From: Sphingomonas sanxanigenens | GTDB taxonomy: Bacteria; Pseudomonadota; Alphaproteobacteria; Sphingomonadales; Sphingomonadaceae | Assembly (NCBI GenBank): GCA_003240855.1 | Contig: QFNN01000066.1 | Span: 1-16,498 of the forward strand | Direction of reading: 5' to 3' | Length of the DNA stretch: 16,498 nucleotides | In this document: positions 6,974-13,400 of the stretch, one piece after another | Numbering within the stretch: position 1 is the first letter of the stretch | Layout: each line of letters begins with the position of its first letter | Program-made: the position numbers and the translations under genes | The notes under the pieces: model-generated | The model's input: the letters and a program-made list of their open reading frames with translations, nothing else | Told to the model about the DNA's origin: nothing | The model's database searches: none

Positions 6974-8371
6974 TCAGATATGCAGCGGGCGTCCGTAGGC
7001 GCTCAGCACGCTCTCGTGCATCGTCTCGCTGACGGTCGGGTGCGGGAATACGGTGGCCATCAGGTCGGCCTCGGTCGTCTCCAGCGTGCGTGCGATGGTA
7101 AAGCCCTGGATCAGCTCGGTCACTTCCGCGCCTATCATGTGTGCGCCCAGCAGCTCGCCCGTCTCGGCGTCGAAGATCGTCTTGGTGAAGCCTTCCGGCT
7201 CGCCCAGCGCGATCGCCTTGCCGTTGCCGATGAAGGGGAACTTGCCGACCTTGATCGCGCGCCCGCTTTCTTTCGCCTTCGCCTCGGTCATGCCGACCGA
7301 TGCGATCTGCGGGCGGGAATAGGTGCAGCCCGGGATGCTGCCGGGCGCGATCGGGTGGGGATGCTGCCCGGCGATCGCCTCGGCCGCGATCACCGCTTCG
7401 TGCATCGCCTTGTGCGCCAGCCAGGGCGCGCCGCACACGTCGCCGATCGCCCAGATGCCCTCGGCCGAGGTGCGGCAATAGCCGTCAATCTCGATATGGC
7501 CGTTCTTGGCCTGCTTCACGCCGACCGTCTCCAGCCCGACGCCCTCGACATTGGGGACGATGCCGATCGCGACGATCACATGGCTATAGTCCTGCGCGGT
7601 GACTTTGCCGTCCTTGTCCTTGATCTCGGCGGTGACGCCCTTGGGCGTAACCTTGAGCGACTGGACCCCCGTCGAGGTCAGCACGGTCATGCCCTGCTTC
7701 TTCAGCGCTTTGGCCATGAAGTCCGACACGTCGGCATCCTCCACCGGCACCACGCGGTCGAGCATCTCGACGATGGTCACTTCGGCGCCCATGTCGTTGT
7801 AGAAGCTGGCGAACTCGACGCCGATCGCGCCCGATCCGATGACCAGCAGCTTGGTCGGCATCTGCTTGGGCGTCATCGCGTGGCGATAGGTCCAGATGCG
7901 CTCGCCATCGGCCTTGGCGAAGGGCAGCTCGCGCGCCCGTGCGCCGGTTGCCACGATGATATTCTTGGCCTGCAGCTCTGCGGTCTTGCCGTCGTTGAGC
8001 TTGACCGAGAGCTTGCCCTTGCCGGTCAGCGTGCCCACGCCTTCATAGACCGTGACCTTGTGCTTCTTCATCAGGCCCTTGACGCCGCTGTTCAACTGGC
8101 CCGCGACCTTGCGGCTGCGCTGGACGATCTTCTCCAGATCGAAGCCCGGCGTCGCGGTCAGGCCGTAATCCGCCGCGTGCGACATGTAGTGATAGACTTC
8201 GGACGTGCGCAGCAGCGCCTTGGTCGGGATGCAGCCCCAGTTGAGGCAGATGCCGCCCAGCAGCTCGCGCTCGACGATCGCGCATTTCAGCCCGAGCTGC
8301 GAAGCGCGGATCGCCGCGACATAGCCGCCCGGCCCCGAGCCGAGGACGATAAGGTCAAAAGTGTCAGCCAA
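6974..8371 (-). CDS. lpdA: Dihydrolipoyl dehydrogenase (E3 of 2-oxoacid dehydrogenase complexes)
   Basis: A cytoplasmic flavoprotein that reoxidises dihydrolipoyl groups on E2 and reduces NAD+. It has 465 residues, the normal family length. Visible are the FAD-binding GSGPGG (residues 11-16), the redox disulfide C42-x4-C47 in GGICLNWGCIPTKALL, the NAD-binding GSGAIG near residue 188, the second FAD motif IWAIGDV near 310, and the C-terminal HPTVSETMHE with the catalytic His-Glu pair. The start codon is TTG: no ATG or GTG fits the conserved N-terminus, and an AAGGA ribosome site (8380-8384) sits 8 bases before it. It lies 35 bp downstream of the E2 gene on the same strand, so both are likely cotranscribed and serve the pyruvate dehydrogenase complex. 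E3 could also be shared with the 2-oxoglutarate complex. Confidence 0.97.
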   Translation of the reverse strand: MADTFDLIVLGSGPGGYVAAIRASQLGLKCAIVERELLGGICLNWGCIPTKALLRTSEVYHYMSHAADYGLTATPGFDLEKIVQRSRKVAGQLNSGVKGLMKKHKVTVYEGVGTLTGKGKLSVKLNDGKTAELQAKNIIVATGARARELPFAKADGERIWTYRHAMTPKQMPTKLLVIGSGAIGVEFASFYNDMGAEVTIVEMLDRVVPVEDADVSDFMAKALKKQGMTVLTSTGVQSLKVTPKGVTAEIKDKDGKVTAQDYSHVIVAIGIVPNVEGVGLETVGVKQAKNGHIEIDGYCRTSAEGIWAIGDVCGAPWLAHKAMHEAVIAAEAIAGQHPHPIAPGSIPGCTYSRPQIASVGMTEAKAKESGRAIKVGKFPFIGNGKAIALGEPEGFTKTIFDAETGELLGAHMIGAEVTELIQGFTIARTLETTEADLMATVFPHPTVSETMHESVLSAYGRPLHI

Positions 8372-8379
8372 GGTTCCGA

Positions 8380-8384
8380 TCCTT
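8380..8384 (-). promoter_or_regulatory. Ribosome binding site that fixes the TTG start of lpdA
   Basis: AAGGA on the minus strand, 8 bases before the TTG at 8371. It supports the rare start codon, since no other start would retain the FAD-binding N-terminus. Confidence 0.7.
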
Positions 8385-8406
8385 CAAATCCAGGAAACGC
8401 AGTGCG

Positions 8407-9684
8407 TCAGGCGACCATGCCCAGCGGCTTCTCGACGAGGTCGCGGAAGGCCTGCATGAGCTGGGCGCCGACCGCACCGTCGATCGCGCGGTGGTCGAAG
8501 CTGCCCGTCGCGCTCATCACCGTCGCGATCGCCAGCGCATCATCGACCACGAAGGGCCGCTTCTCGCCAGCGCCGACGGCAAGGATCATCGCCTGCGGCG
8601 GATTGATCACGGCGTCGAACTGCTTGATCCCGAACATGCCGAGGTTGGAGATCGAGGCGGTGCCGCCCTGATACTCCTCGGGCTTCAGCTTGCCTTCGCG
8701 GGCGCGCAGCGCGAGGTCCTTGGCCTCGGTCGCGATCCGCGACAGCGCCTTGGCGCCCGCGTCCTTGATCACCGGGGTGATGAGCCCGCCGTCGATCGCC
8801 ACCGCCATCGAGATGTCGGCGCGGCTATATTTGATCAGCGTATCGCCCGCGAAGCTGACATTGGCGTCGCCCACCTGCTCGAGGGCCACGGCCAGCGCCT
8901 TGATCAGCAGGTCGTTGACCGACAGCTTGACCCCGCGCGAGGCCAGACCCGCGTTAAGCTCGCCGCGCAGCTTGAGCAGCGGATCAAGATTGACGTCGAT
9001 CGTCAGATAATAATGCGGCACCTGCTGCTTGGACTCAGTCAGGCGGCGCGCGATCGTCTTGCGCATGTTGGAAAGCTTGATCGCCTCATGCGGAATATCG
9101 GTCTCGAACGCCGCCGGCGCGGCGGCGGCGGGGGCCGGCGCGGCGGCAGGCGCCGTCGCCGCAACGATAGCGGGCTTCGCACCGGGCGCAGCGCCCTCGA
9201 CATCGGCCTTCACGATCCGTCCACCGGGGCCGGTGCCGGTCAGCGCGGCGATGTCGACGCCCTTCTGGTCGGCGATGCGGCGCGCGAGCGGGCTCGCCTT
9301 CACGCGATCGCCGCTCGCGACGGGCGCGGCGGCCGGTGCGGGTGTCGGAGCGGGCGTCGATGCGACGGGCTTCGGCTCCTCCTTGGCGGCCGGGGCGGCG
9401 GCGGGCGCCGGCACGCTGGCGGGCGCGGCGGAAGCATCCTCGCCTTCCGCGCCGATCAGCGCGATCACCGTGCCGACCTTCACATTGTCGGTGCCTTCGG
9501 GGACGAGAATCTTGAGCACGGCGCCTTCGTCGACCGCCTCGAACTCCATCGTCGCCTTGTCAGTCTCGATCTCGGCGAGGAGGTCGCCGGATTTCACGCT
9601 GTCGCCTTCCTTCACCAGCCATTTCGCCAGCGTCCCTTCCTCCATGGTCGGCGAAAGAGCGGGCATCTTGAGCTCGATGGGCAT
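8407..9684 (-). CDS. pdhC: Pyruvate dehydrogenase complex E2, dihydrolipoamide acetyltransferase
   Basis: The core enzyme of the pyruvate dehydrogenase complex, moving acetyl groups from lipoyl-lysine to CoA. The 425-residue protein has one N-terminal lipoyl domain with K43 in ETDKATMEFEA, then an Ala/Pro-rich flexible linker (about 83-125), a peripheral subunit-binding domain (KASPLARRIADQKGVDIAALTGTGPGGRI, about 129-160), a second Ala/Pro linker, and the catalytic domain ending in FDHRAIDG with H398 and D402. One lipoyl domain is usual for alphaproteobacteria. The ATG at 9684 starts the conserved MPIELKMPALSPTMEEG. GAGGA at 9696-9700 is a distant ribosome site. The E3 gene follows, but no E1 alpha or beta gene precedes it here. 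The N-terminal SPTMEEG and the DHRAIDG ending favour PDH over the 2-oxoglutarate complex. Confidence 0.95.
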   Translation of the reverse strand: MPIELKMPALSPTMEEGTLAKWLVKEGDSVKSGDLLAEIETDKATMEFEAVDEGAVLKILVPEGTDNVKVGTVIALIGAEGEDASAAPASVPAPAAAPAAKEEPKPVASTPAPTPAPAAAPVASGDRVKASPLARRIADQKGVDIAALTGTGPGGRIVKADVEGAAPGAKPAIVAATAPAAAPAPAAAAPAAFETDIPHEAIKLSNMRKTIARRLTESKQQVPHYYLTIDVNLDPLLKLRGELNAGLASRGVKLSVNDLLIKALAVALEQVGDANVSFAGDTLIKYSRADISMAVAIDGGLITPVIKDAGAKALSRIATEAKDLALRAREGKLKPEEYQGGTASISNLGMFGIKQFDAVINPPQAMILAVGAGEKRPFVVDDALAIATVMSATGSFDHRAIDGAVGAQLMQAFRDLVEKPLGMVA

Positions 9685-9855
9685 GTGTAGAGTCGTCCTC
9701 GATCAGATTCCGTAGGGTCGGGTTGCCTCTTCGTCGAAGCCCTCCGGCGGGTCAAGGCCGCCGCTTGCGCAACTGGTCCCGATGCCTCACCTTCGTCTGG
9801 TCGCCGCCCGGCGGCGAAGCAGGCGGTGAACCGGGCAGCTCAGGGGTCAAATGCC
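9685..9855. promoter_or_regulatory. Divergent intergenic region between pdhC and the usp gene
   Basis: This 171-bp gap must hold promoters for pdhC (minus) and the stress-protein gene (plus). I see no convincing -35/-10 pair. It does hold two GANTC methylation-type sites in the pdhC leader (GAGTC at 9690 and GATTC at 9706), a short palindrome CTTCG-T-CGAAG (9729-9739), and a perfect 17-bp palindrome (9801-9817). Their roles are not known. Confidence 0.5.
9801..9817. repeat. 17-bp palindrome in the usp leader
   Basis: TCGCCGCC and GGCGGCGA flank one base, a perfect 8-bp stem 38 bp before the ATG at 9856. It could be an operator or an mRNA hairpin in the leader. An outer CTTCG/CGAAG pair (9791-9795 and 9815-9819) offers a competing fold. 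Confidence 0.4.
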
Positions 9856-10311
9856 ATGCGCACCTATCTGGTGGTGATCGACGAGACGGACGAGTCGGAA
9901 AGCGCGCTGCGCTTCGCCGCGCGCCGCGCCGCAAAAACCGGCGGCGGCGTCCAGATTCTCGCGGTCGTCGCCCAGTCCGAATTCGTCCAGTGGGGCGGCG
10001 TGCAGGCGACGATGGAAGAGGAAGCCCGCACCCATGCCGAGGCGCTCGTCACGAGCGCGGCCGGCACGCTGGTCGAAGAAGCGGGCGTCCGGCCGTCGAT
10101 CACGGTGAGAACGGGCGATCCGGTCAAGCTGGTGCGCGAGGCGCTGGCGGCGAACCCCAACGTCGCGGCGCTCGTGCTCGGCGTCGCGGCGAATGGCGGC
10201 CCCGGCCCCCTCGTCGCGCATTTCACCGGTGCGGAGGCCGCCAACCTCCCCTGCCCGCTTATGCTGATTCCCGGATCGCTGACGCGCGAGGCGCTCGACC
10301 GGCTGAGCTGA
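9856..10311 (+). CDS. Universal stress protein (UspA-like)
   Basis: A 151-residue cytoplasmic protein of the universal stress protein family. The N-terminal strand and first helix (MRTYLVVIDETDESESALRFAARRA) match the family well, as do VRTGDPVKLVREAL near residue 84 and ALVLGV near 105. The usual ATP-binding G-2x-G-9x-G-S/T pattern is not clean here: GVAANGGPGPLVAHFTG has extra glycines and lacks the expected spacing, so nucleotide binding is doubtful. I chose ATG 9856, with AGGGG at 9842-9846 spaced 9 bases ahead, over a GTG at 9826 in the same frame that adds ten non-family residues. It diverges from pdhC and ends 3 bp before a convergent small membrane gene. The stress role is inferred from the family only. 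Confidence 0.8.
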   Translation: MRTYLVVIDETDESESALRFAARRAAKTGGGVQILAVVAQSEFVQWGGVQATMEEEARTHAEALVTSAAGTLVEEAGVRPSITVRTGDPVKLVREALAANPNVAALVLGVAANGGPGPLVAHFTGAEAANLPCPLMLIPGSLTREALDRLS

Positions 10312-10314
10312 CGG

Positions 10315-10566
10315 TCACATGCGCGGATGAATGACGATCAGCAGGTAGAAGATAACGAAAATCACGGCGAGCGTGATGACCAGCAGCATGGCGAGCGGAA
10401 AGAAAGCGCCCATCTCATTGTCATGGCGCCATGCGAACATAAGCAGCGCCATCGCGCATCCGGCGGCGAACCCCCGCGGTCCGAAGGCGAAGTTCGCCAC
10501 CGCGACGATCGCGACGGCATAAGCGATTGATAAAAGGACTCGTCTGGCGCGGGGCGATAAGCTCAT
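10315..10566 (-). CDS. Small three-TM membrane protein
   Basis: An 83-residue hydrophobic protein of no named family. Three segments are visible at about residues 10-27, 29-46 and 55-78, with a basic N-terminus (SPRARR) and a short RHDNEM loop between the second and third. GAGAG lies about 9 bases before the ATG at 10566. Its stop is 3 bp from the stop of the convergent stress-protein gene. It lies 63 bp downstream of the RcnB-like gene on the same strand and may be cotranscribed with it. Function unknown; small size and composition alone do not justify a toxin call. Confidence 0.6.
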   Translation of the reverse strand: MSLSPRARRVLLSIAYAVAIVAVANFAFGPRGFAAGCAMALLMFAWRHDNEMGAFFPLAMLLVITLAVIFVIFYLLIVIHPRM

Positions 10567-10629
10567 TCCCCATCGCTCTCACGGCAGATCGGCGGGCGCA
10601 AGCAATGCGGCACGCGTTACGCGGCAGCT

Positions 10630-11490
10630 TCAGCAGCGACAGCGCGGCCGCCGGATCACCTTGGGCTTGGCGCGCATCACCGGGCGCGCGACGACATATT
10701 CCTCGACGCGCGTCGTGGTCGTCACCACCGGCTGCGACTGGATCACTACCGTCGTTACCGTCGGCGCAGGATAGTACCAGCCGCCGGTATAGACATAGCT
10801 GCCGCCATAGCCCGGCGGCGGATAAGCCGGCCCGCCATAGGCGGGCTGCGGCGGATAGGCTGGCTGGATAAGGGCGGGCGGAGGGGGCCCGTCATAGCCC
10901 GCGCCCGGAACAGGGCCGTCATAGCCCCCGTCGAAACGCCCCTGATAGCGCTCGGGCGGCGCGCCGTCATAGCTGCCGGTCCACGTTCCTTCCCATGTGC
11001 CGTTATACATATGCCCGCCCAGCGTGACGCCGTCATAATCATAGGCGTAGCGTGGCGGAACGGGCTGCGGGGCGGGGCGCGGCGCATCCCAGCCGATCCG
11101 CTCCACCCAGTCATAGACGCGCCCCTCGCGGTCGATCAGCACGGCATCATCGTAATAACGTGACCAGACATAGCCTTCAGGCGGCGGCGCAAGACCATAG
11201 TCGGCGAAGTTGCCGACGATGAAATTGGGCGCGGTCCAATAGGCCGGCACGATCCACCCGCGCGACGGGCGACGATAGGCGTGCGGACGATTGCCCCCAT
11301 CCCACTGCGCCCCGTCCCAGCGCTGCGCGCGCGGCGGCGGCGCGCGATCCGCGCCGACCTGCGTCACGATCGGTCCCGGCCCGGTTGCGATCATCGGATG
11401 ATAAGGCAGGCTCGGGGACGCCTGCGTCACGGCCCCTGCCCCGCCGCCGCTCGCCAATGCCAGTCCGGCGATCAGCCAGATCGTCCGCAT
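10630..11490 (-). CDS. RcnB-family secreted protein with Pro/Gly/Tyr-rich C-terminal half
   Basis: A 286-residue protein with a signal peptide (MRTIWLIAGLALASGGGAGA), so periplasmic or surface-bound. Residues about 98-135 contain the RcnB-type motif (GLAPPPEGYVWSRYYDDAVLID followed by GRVYDWV), a family linked to nickel/cobalt homeostasis in Escherichia coli, although most such proteins are uncharacterised. Upstream of it, the WDGAQWDGG and PAYWTAPNF stretch is also typical of these proteins. The second half is low complexity, rich in Y, G and P, including PYP/PPGYGG-like runs. The extreme C-terminus is basic and ends RRPRCRC, two cysteines separated by one residue, which might bind metal or form a disulfide. 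AGGGGAG precedes the ATG at 11490. It is likely transcribed alone or with the small membrane gene. The domain call is moderate; metal binding is inferred. Confidence 0.72.
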   Translation of the reverse strand: MRTIWLIAGLALASGGGAGAVTQASPSLPYHPMIATGPGPIVTQVGADRAPPPRAQRWDGAQWDGGNRPHAYRRPSRGWIVPAYWTAPNFIVGNFADYGLAPPPEGYVWSRYYDDAVLIDREGRVYDWVERIGWDAPRPAPQPVPPRYAYDYDGVTLGGHMYNGTWEGTWTGSYDGAPPERYQGRFDGGYDGPVPGAGYDGPPPPALIQPAYPPQPAYGGPAYPPPGYGGSYVYTGGWYYPAPTVTTVVIQSQPVVTTTTRVEEYVVARPVMRAKPKVIRRPRCRC

Positions 11491-11580
11491 GCGCCACTCC
11501 CCTGTCGTCGCGCCGCCCGCAGGTCAGGGCGGTTAAAGCCCCATTTAGCATCGGGGGGCAGGCGCGCCCAACGTGGAAAG

Positions 11581-11593
11581 CGGCCTCAGGCCG
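11581..11593 (-). terminator. Possible terminator overlapping the fRMsr stop codon
   Basis: CGGCCT and AGGCCG flank one base, a perfect 6-bp stem that contains the TGA of the minus-strand gene. It is followed on that strand by CTTTCC, so a weak intrinsic terminator of the 13217-11586 operon is possible. The rest of the gap to the RcnB-like gene holds only an A/T-rich stretch and its ribosome site. Confidence 0.35.
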
Positions 11594-12086
11594 TCCCGTT
11601 ACGGGTCACGCGGGACGCGATGAGCGCGACCAGAGCCTCGCAGCCGGCGGCGTCCTCGGCGTCGAAGCGCGCCAGACTGGGGCTGTCGAGGTCGAGCACG
11701 CCGACCAGCTCGCCTTCATGCACGATCGGCACGACCAGTTCGCTCGCCGATGCCGAATCGCAGGCGATATGGCCGGGGAAGGCGTGAACGTCGGGCACCA
11801 GTTGCGTCTCGCGCGTCGCGGCGGCGGCGCCGCACACGCCTTCGCCGATCCCGATGCGGATGCACGCCACCTTGCCCTGGAACGGCCCGAGCACCAGCTC
11901 GCCGTCGACCAGCCGGTAGAAACCCGCCCAGTTGAGGTCAGGCAGATATTCCCAGATCAGCGCCGCCGCATTCGCCATGTTGGCGACCGGATCGGGCTCG
12001 CTTTCGGTCAGCGCATTGAGCGCGCCCGCTAGCTCGCGATAAAGCTCGGCCTTCGCGCCGTCTGCCTTGATGTCGAACTGATACAT
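11586..12086 (-). CDS. msrC: Free methionine-(R)-sulfoxide reductase (GAF-domain, fRMsr)
   Basis: A 166-residue single-GAF-domain cytoplasmic enzyme that reduces free L-methionine-(R)-sulfoxide, using thiols from thioredoxin. The three family cysteines are C75 (VACIRIG), C85 (GEGVCGAA) and C109 (HIACDSAS), with spacing that matches C84, C94 and C118 of the E. coli enzyme at an offset of nine. N-W-A-G-F-Y near residue 52 and S-E-L-V-V-P-I near 115 also match. Start at ATG 12086, preceded by GGAG at proper distance (ATGGAGCCACGGAC then ATG). A longer frame running to 12329 overlaps arfB and is not coding. It is the last gene after arfB (14-bp gap), suggesting a repair/translation-maintenance operon. 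Confidence 0.92.
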   Translation of the reverse strand: MYQFDIKADGAKAELYRELAGALNALTESEPDPVANMANAAALIWEYLPDLNWAGFYRLVDGELVLGPFQGKVACIRIGIGEGVCGAAAATRETQLVPDVHAFPGHIACDSASASELVVPIVHEGELVGVLDLDSPSLARFDAEDAAGCEALVALIASRVTRNGTA

Positions 12087-12100
12087 GTCCGTGGCTCCAT

Positions 12101-12508
12101 TCAATCGAGCGGTATCTTGCCGCGCCCCTTCTTCACCGTGGCGCGGATCGCCTTGCCTTCCATGCGTTTCTGCTTCGCCGATCGGCTCGGCTTGGTCTTG
12201 ACCCTGCGGACCGGGGCGATGCGGGCCTTGCCCACCATCTCGGCCAGCCGCTCGCGCGCCTCGACCCTGTTCATGTCCTGCGTGCGGTGCGTGCGCGCGG
12301 TGACGACGATCTCGCCATCCTGCGTCCACTTGCTCCCCGCGATCACTTTCAGCCGCGCATAGACGGGCGGCGGCAGGCGCAGCGCAAAGACGTCGAGGCG
12401 CAGCTGCACCGCCGTCGCCACCTTGTTCACATTCTGCCCGCCCGGCCCCGACGACGCTATGAAGCGTTCCTCGATCGCTTCTTCGGGCAGCGGCGGCCAG
12501 TCAGCCAT
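12101..12508 (-). CDS. arfB: ArfB-type peptidyl-tRNA hydrolase (ribosome rescue)
   Basis: A 135-residue protein of the class I release-factor domain type, with GPGGQNVNK (GGQ at residues 23-25) and a basic C-terminal tail (VKTKPSRSAKQKRMEGKAIRATVKKGRGK) that in the family lies in the mRNA channel of stalled ribosomes and lets it act without a stop codon. E. coli ArfB has 140 residues, so this is full length. Start at ATG 12508: the longer frame to 12565 adds a GC-rich non-conserved stretch. Its first 8 bases overlap the 3' end of the RluA-type gene, so the two are probably translationally coupled. No codon-recognition domain is present, which separates it from RF1/RF2. Confidence 0.95.
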   Translation of the reverse strand: MADWPPLPEEAIEERFIASSGPGGQNVNKVATAVQLRLDVFALRLPPPVYARLKVIAGSKWTQDGEIVVTARTHRTQDMNRVEARERLAEMVGKARIAPVRRVKTKPSRSAKQKRMEGKAIRATVKKGRGKIPLD

Positions 12509-13217
12509 CGGACTCGGCGGGAGCGACGCCGGTATCCACCGGCCCGTTCGCCCCCTCGACCGCATAGGCGAAGCCCGCCTTCGCGAAGCTTTCGGGCAGC
12601 GCCGCCGCAGCCTCCACCGGCTTCTTGCCCTCGCGCTCCATCCGGATGCGACTGGCGTGGAGCAGCATCGGCTCGCCGCCCGTCCCGTAAACCGGATCGC
12701 CGACGATCGGCATGCCCAGCCCCGATGCGGCGTGGACGCGCAACTGGTGCGTGCGCCCCGTCTCGGGCCTGAACAGAATCAGCGATCGCCCGCCATGCTC
12801 GGCGATCCTGGTCCAGTGCGTCACCGCTGGCTGGCCCTTTTTGGCGAGGATGATCCGCCAGCCCTTCTCGCGCGTGCTGACCTTGGACAGCGACAGCGCG
12901 ATCGTACCTTCCGCCTCCGCCGGCACGCCTTCGACGACCGCAAGATATTCCTTCGTCACGCGCCCAGCCTCGAACGCCTGGGCAAAACGCTTGTGCGCCT
13001 TGGGATTGCGCGCCAGCAGCAGGCAGCCGCTGGTGTCGCGGTCCAGCCGGTGCACCGGCGTCGGCCAGCGCTGGAATCCGAAGGCCAGCGAGGCGAGGTG
13101 ATTTTCGACGCTCAGCGATCCGTCGCGCGGCGGATCGACGGGCAGGCCCGAAGGCTTGTCCACCACGATCGCCTCGCCGTCGATGAAGATGACCCTGTCG
13201 TTCAGCATGGCGCGCAT
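12501..13217 (-). CDS. RluA-family pseudouridine synthase
   Basis: A 238-residue cytoplasmic RNA-modifying enzyme. The catalytic aspartate D59 lies in the signature HRLDRDTSGCLLLA (56-69), and further family blocks follow: NPKAHKRFAQAF (71-82), V-T-K-E-Y-L-A-V-V-E-G (90-100), RPETGRTHQLRVHAASGLGMPIVGDPVYG. There is no N-terminal S4 domain, so it resembles RluA and TruC rather than RluC or RluD. The substrate (23S rRNA or a tRNA position) cannot be decided. ATG 13217 is used; ATG 13208 in the same frame is an alternative, since both lack a clean ribosome site. It leads the row rluA-like, arfB, msrC. Confidence 0.9.
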   Translation of the reverse strand: MRAMLNDRVIFIDGEAIVVDKPSGLPVDPPRDGSLSVENHLASLAFGFQRWPTPVHRLDRDTSGCLLLARNPKAHKRFAQAFEAGRVTKEYLAVVEGVPAEAEGTIALSLSKVSTREKGWRIILAKKGQPAVTHWTRIAEHGGRSLILFRPETGRTHQLRVHAASGLGMPIVGDPVYGTGGEPMLLHASRIRMEREGKKPVEAAAALPESFAKAGFAYAVEGANGPVDTGVAPAESDG

Positions 13218-13257
13218 ATGGCGAATCCGGGCGACGATAAAAAGCCCTCACTCCTCC

Positions 13258-13292
13258 GCAAACGCAAAGTGCTCCGGCTTTCACCGGAGCAC
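13258..13292 (-). terminator. Intrinsic terminator upstream of the RluA-type gene (reads from wrbA)
   Basis: A perfect 9-bp stem (GTGCTCCGG and CCGGAGCAC) around a 6-base loop at 13269-13292, followed on the minus strand by TTTGCGTTTG. It sits about 110 bp past the wrbA stop and would end a wrbA transcript before the next gene. The inverted-repeat element lies between, so the two may act together. Confidence 0.5.
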
Positions 13293-13305
13293 GGAACGAG
13301 ATCAC

Positions 13306-13391
13306 CGTCCTTGCGAGGCGGCGAAGCCGACGAAGCAATCCAGCCGATGCCGAACATCACACTGGATTGCTTCGCTTCGCTCGCAATGACG
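13306..13391. repeat. 86-bp imperfect inverted-repeat element (REP/BIME-like)
   Basis: Arm 1 (13306-13343) and arm 2 (13362-13391) share CGTC-x-TTGCGAG and CGAAGCAATCCAG in inverted orientation. Arm 1 carries an extra 8 bases, and about 18 bases form the centre. The core C-A-T-T-G-C-G-A-G with GAAGCAATCCAG is, from memory, a widespread interspersed repeat of alphaproteobacteria. It lies in the gap between wrbA and the RluA-type gene and extends to within 9 bp of the wrbA stop. No transposase is present nearby. The 183-bp gap holds this element and the terminator above. Confidence 0.7.
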
Positions 13392-13400
13392 TTCAGGCGA

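Noticed and set aside
6980..8671. Plus-strand open frame of 563 codons
   Set aside because: Antisense to lpdA and the 3' end of pdhC, which are unmistakable; a shadow of high GC codon bias.
8491..9690. Plus-strand open frame of 399 codons
   Set aside because: Antisense to pdhC; low-complexity Gly/Arg translation reflects the Ala/Pro linkers on the other strand.
9723..10334. Plus-strand frame of 203 codons overlapping the stress-protein gene
   Set aside because: Arg/Gly-rich with no family pattern; the overlapping frame from 9856 has the universal stress protein fold and a ribosome site.
10315..10566. Small hydrophobic protein as a toxin of a toxin-antitoxin pair
   Set aside because: It has three membrane segments and no partner gene of antitoxin type; size alone is not evidence.
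12087..12329. Longer start for the GAF-domain reductase
   Set aside because: The added stretch is antisense-like Arg/Gly/His sequence inside arfB; cysteine numbering fits E. coli when starting at 12086.
13306..13391. CRISPR repeat or insertion sequence end
   Set aside because: Only two inverted arms occur, no spacers and no transposase; it fits a REP-like palindrome better.
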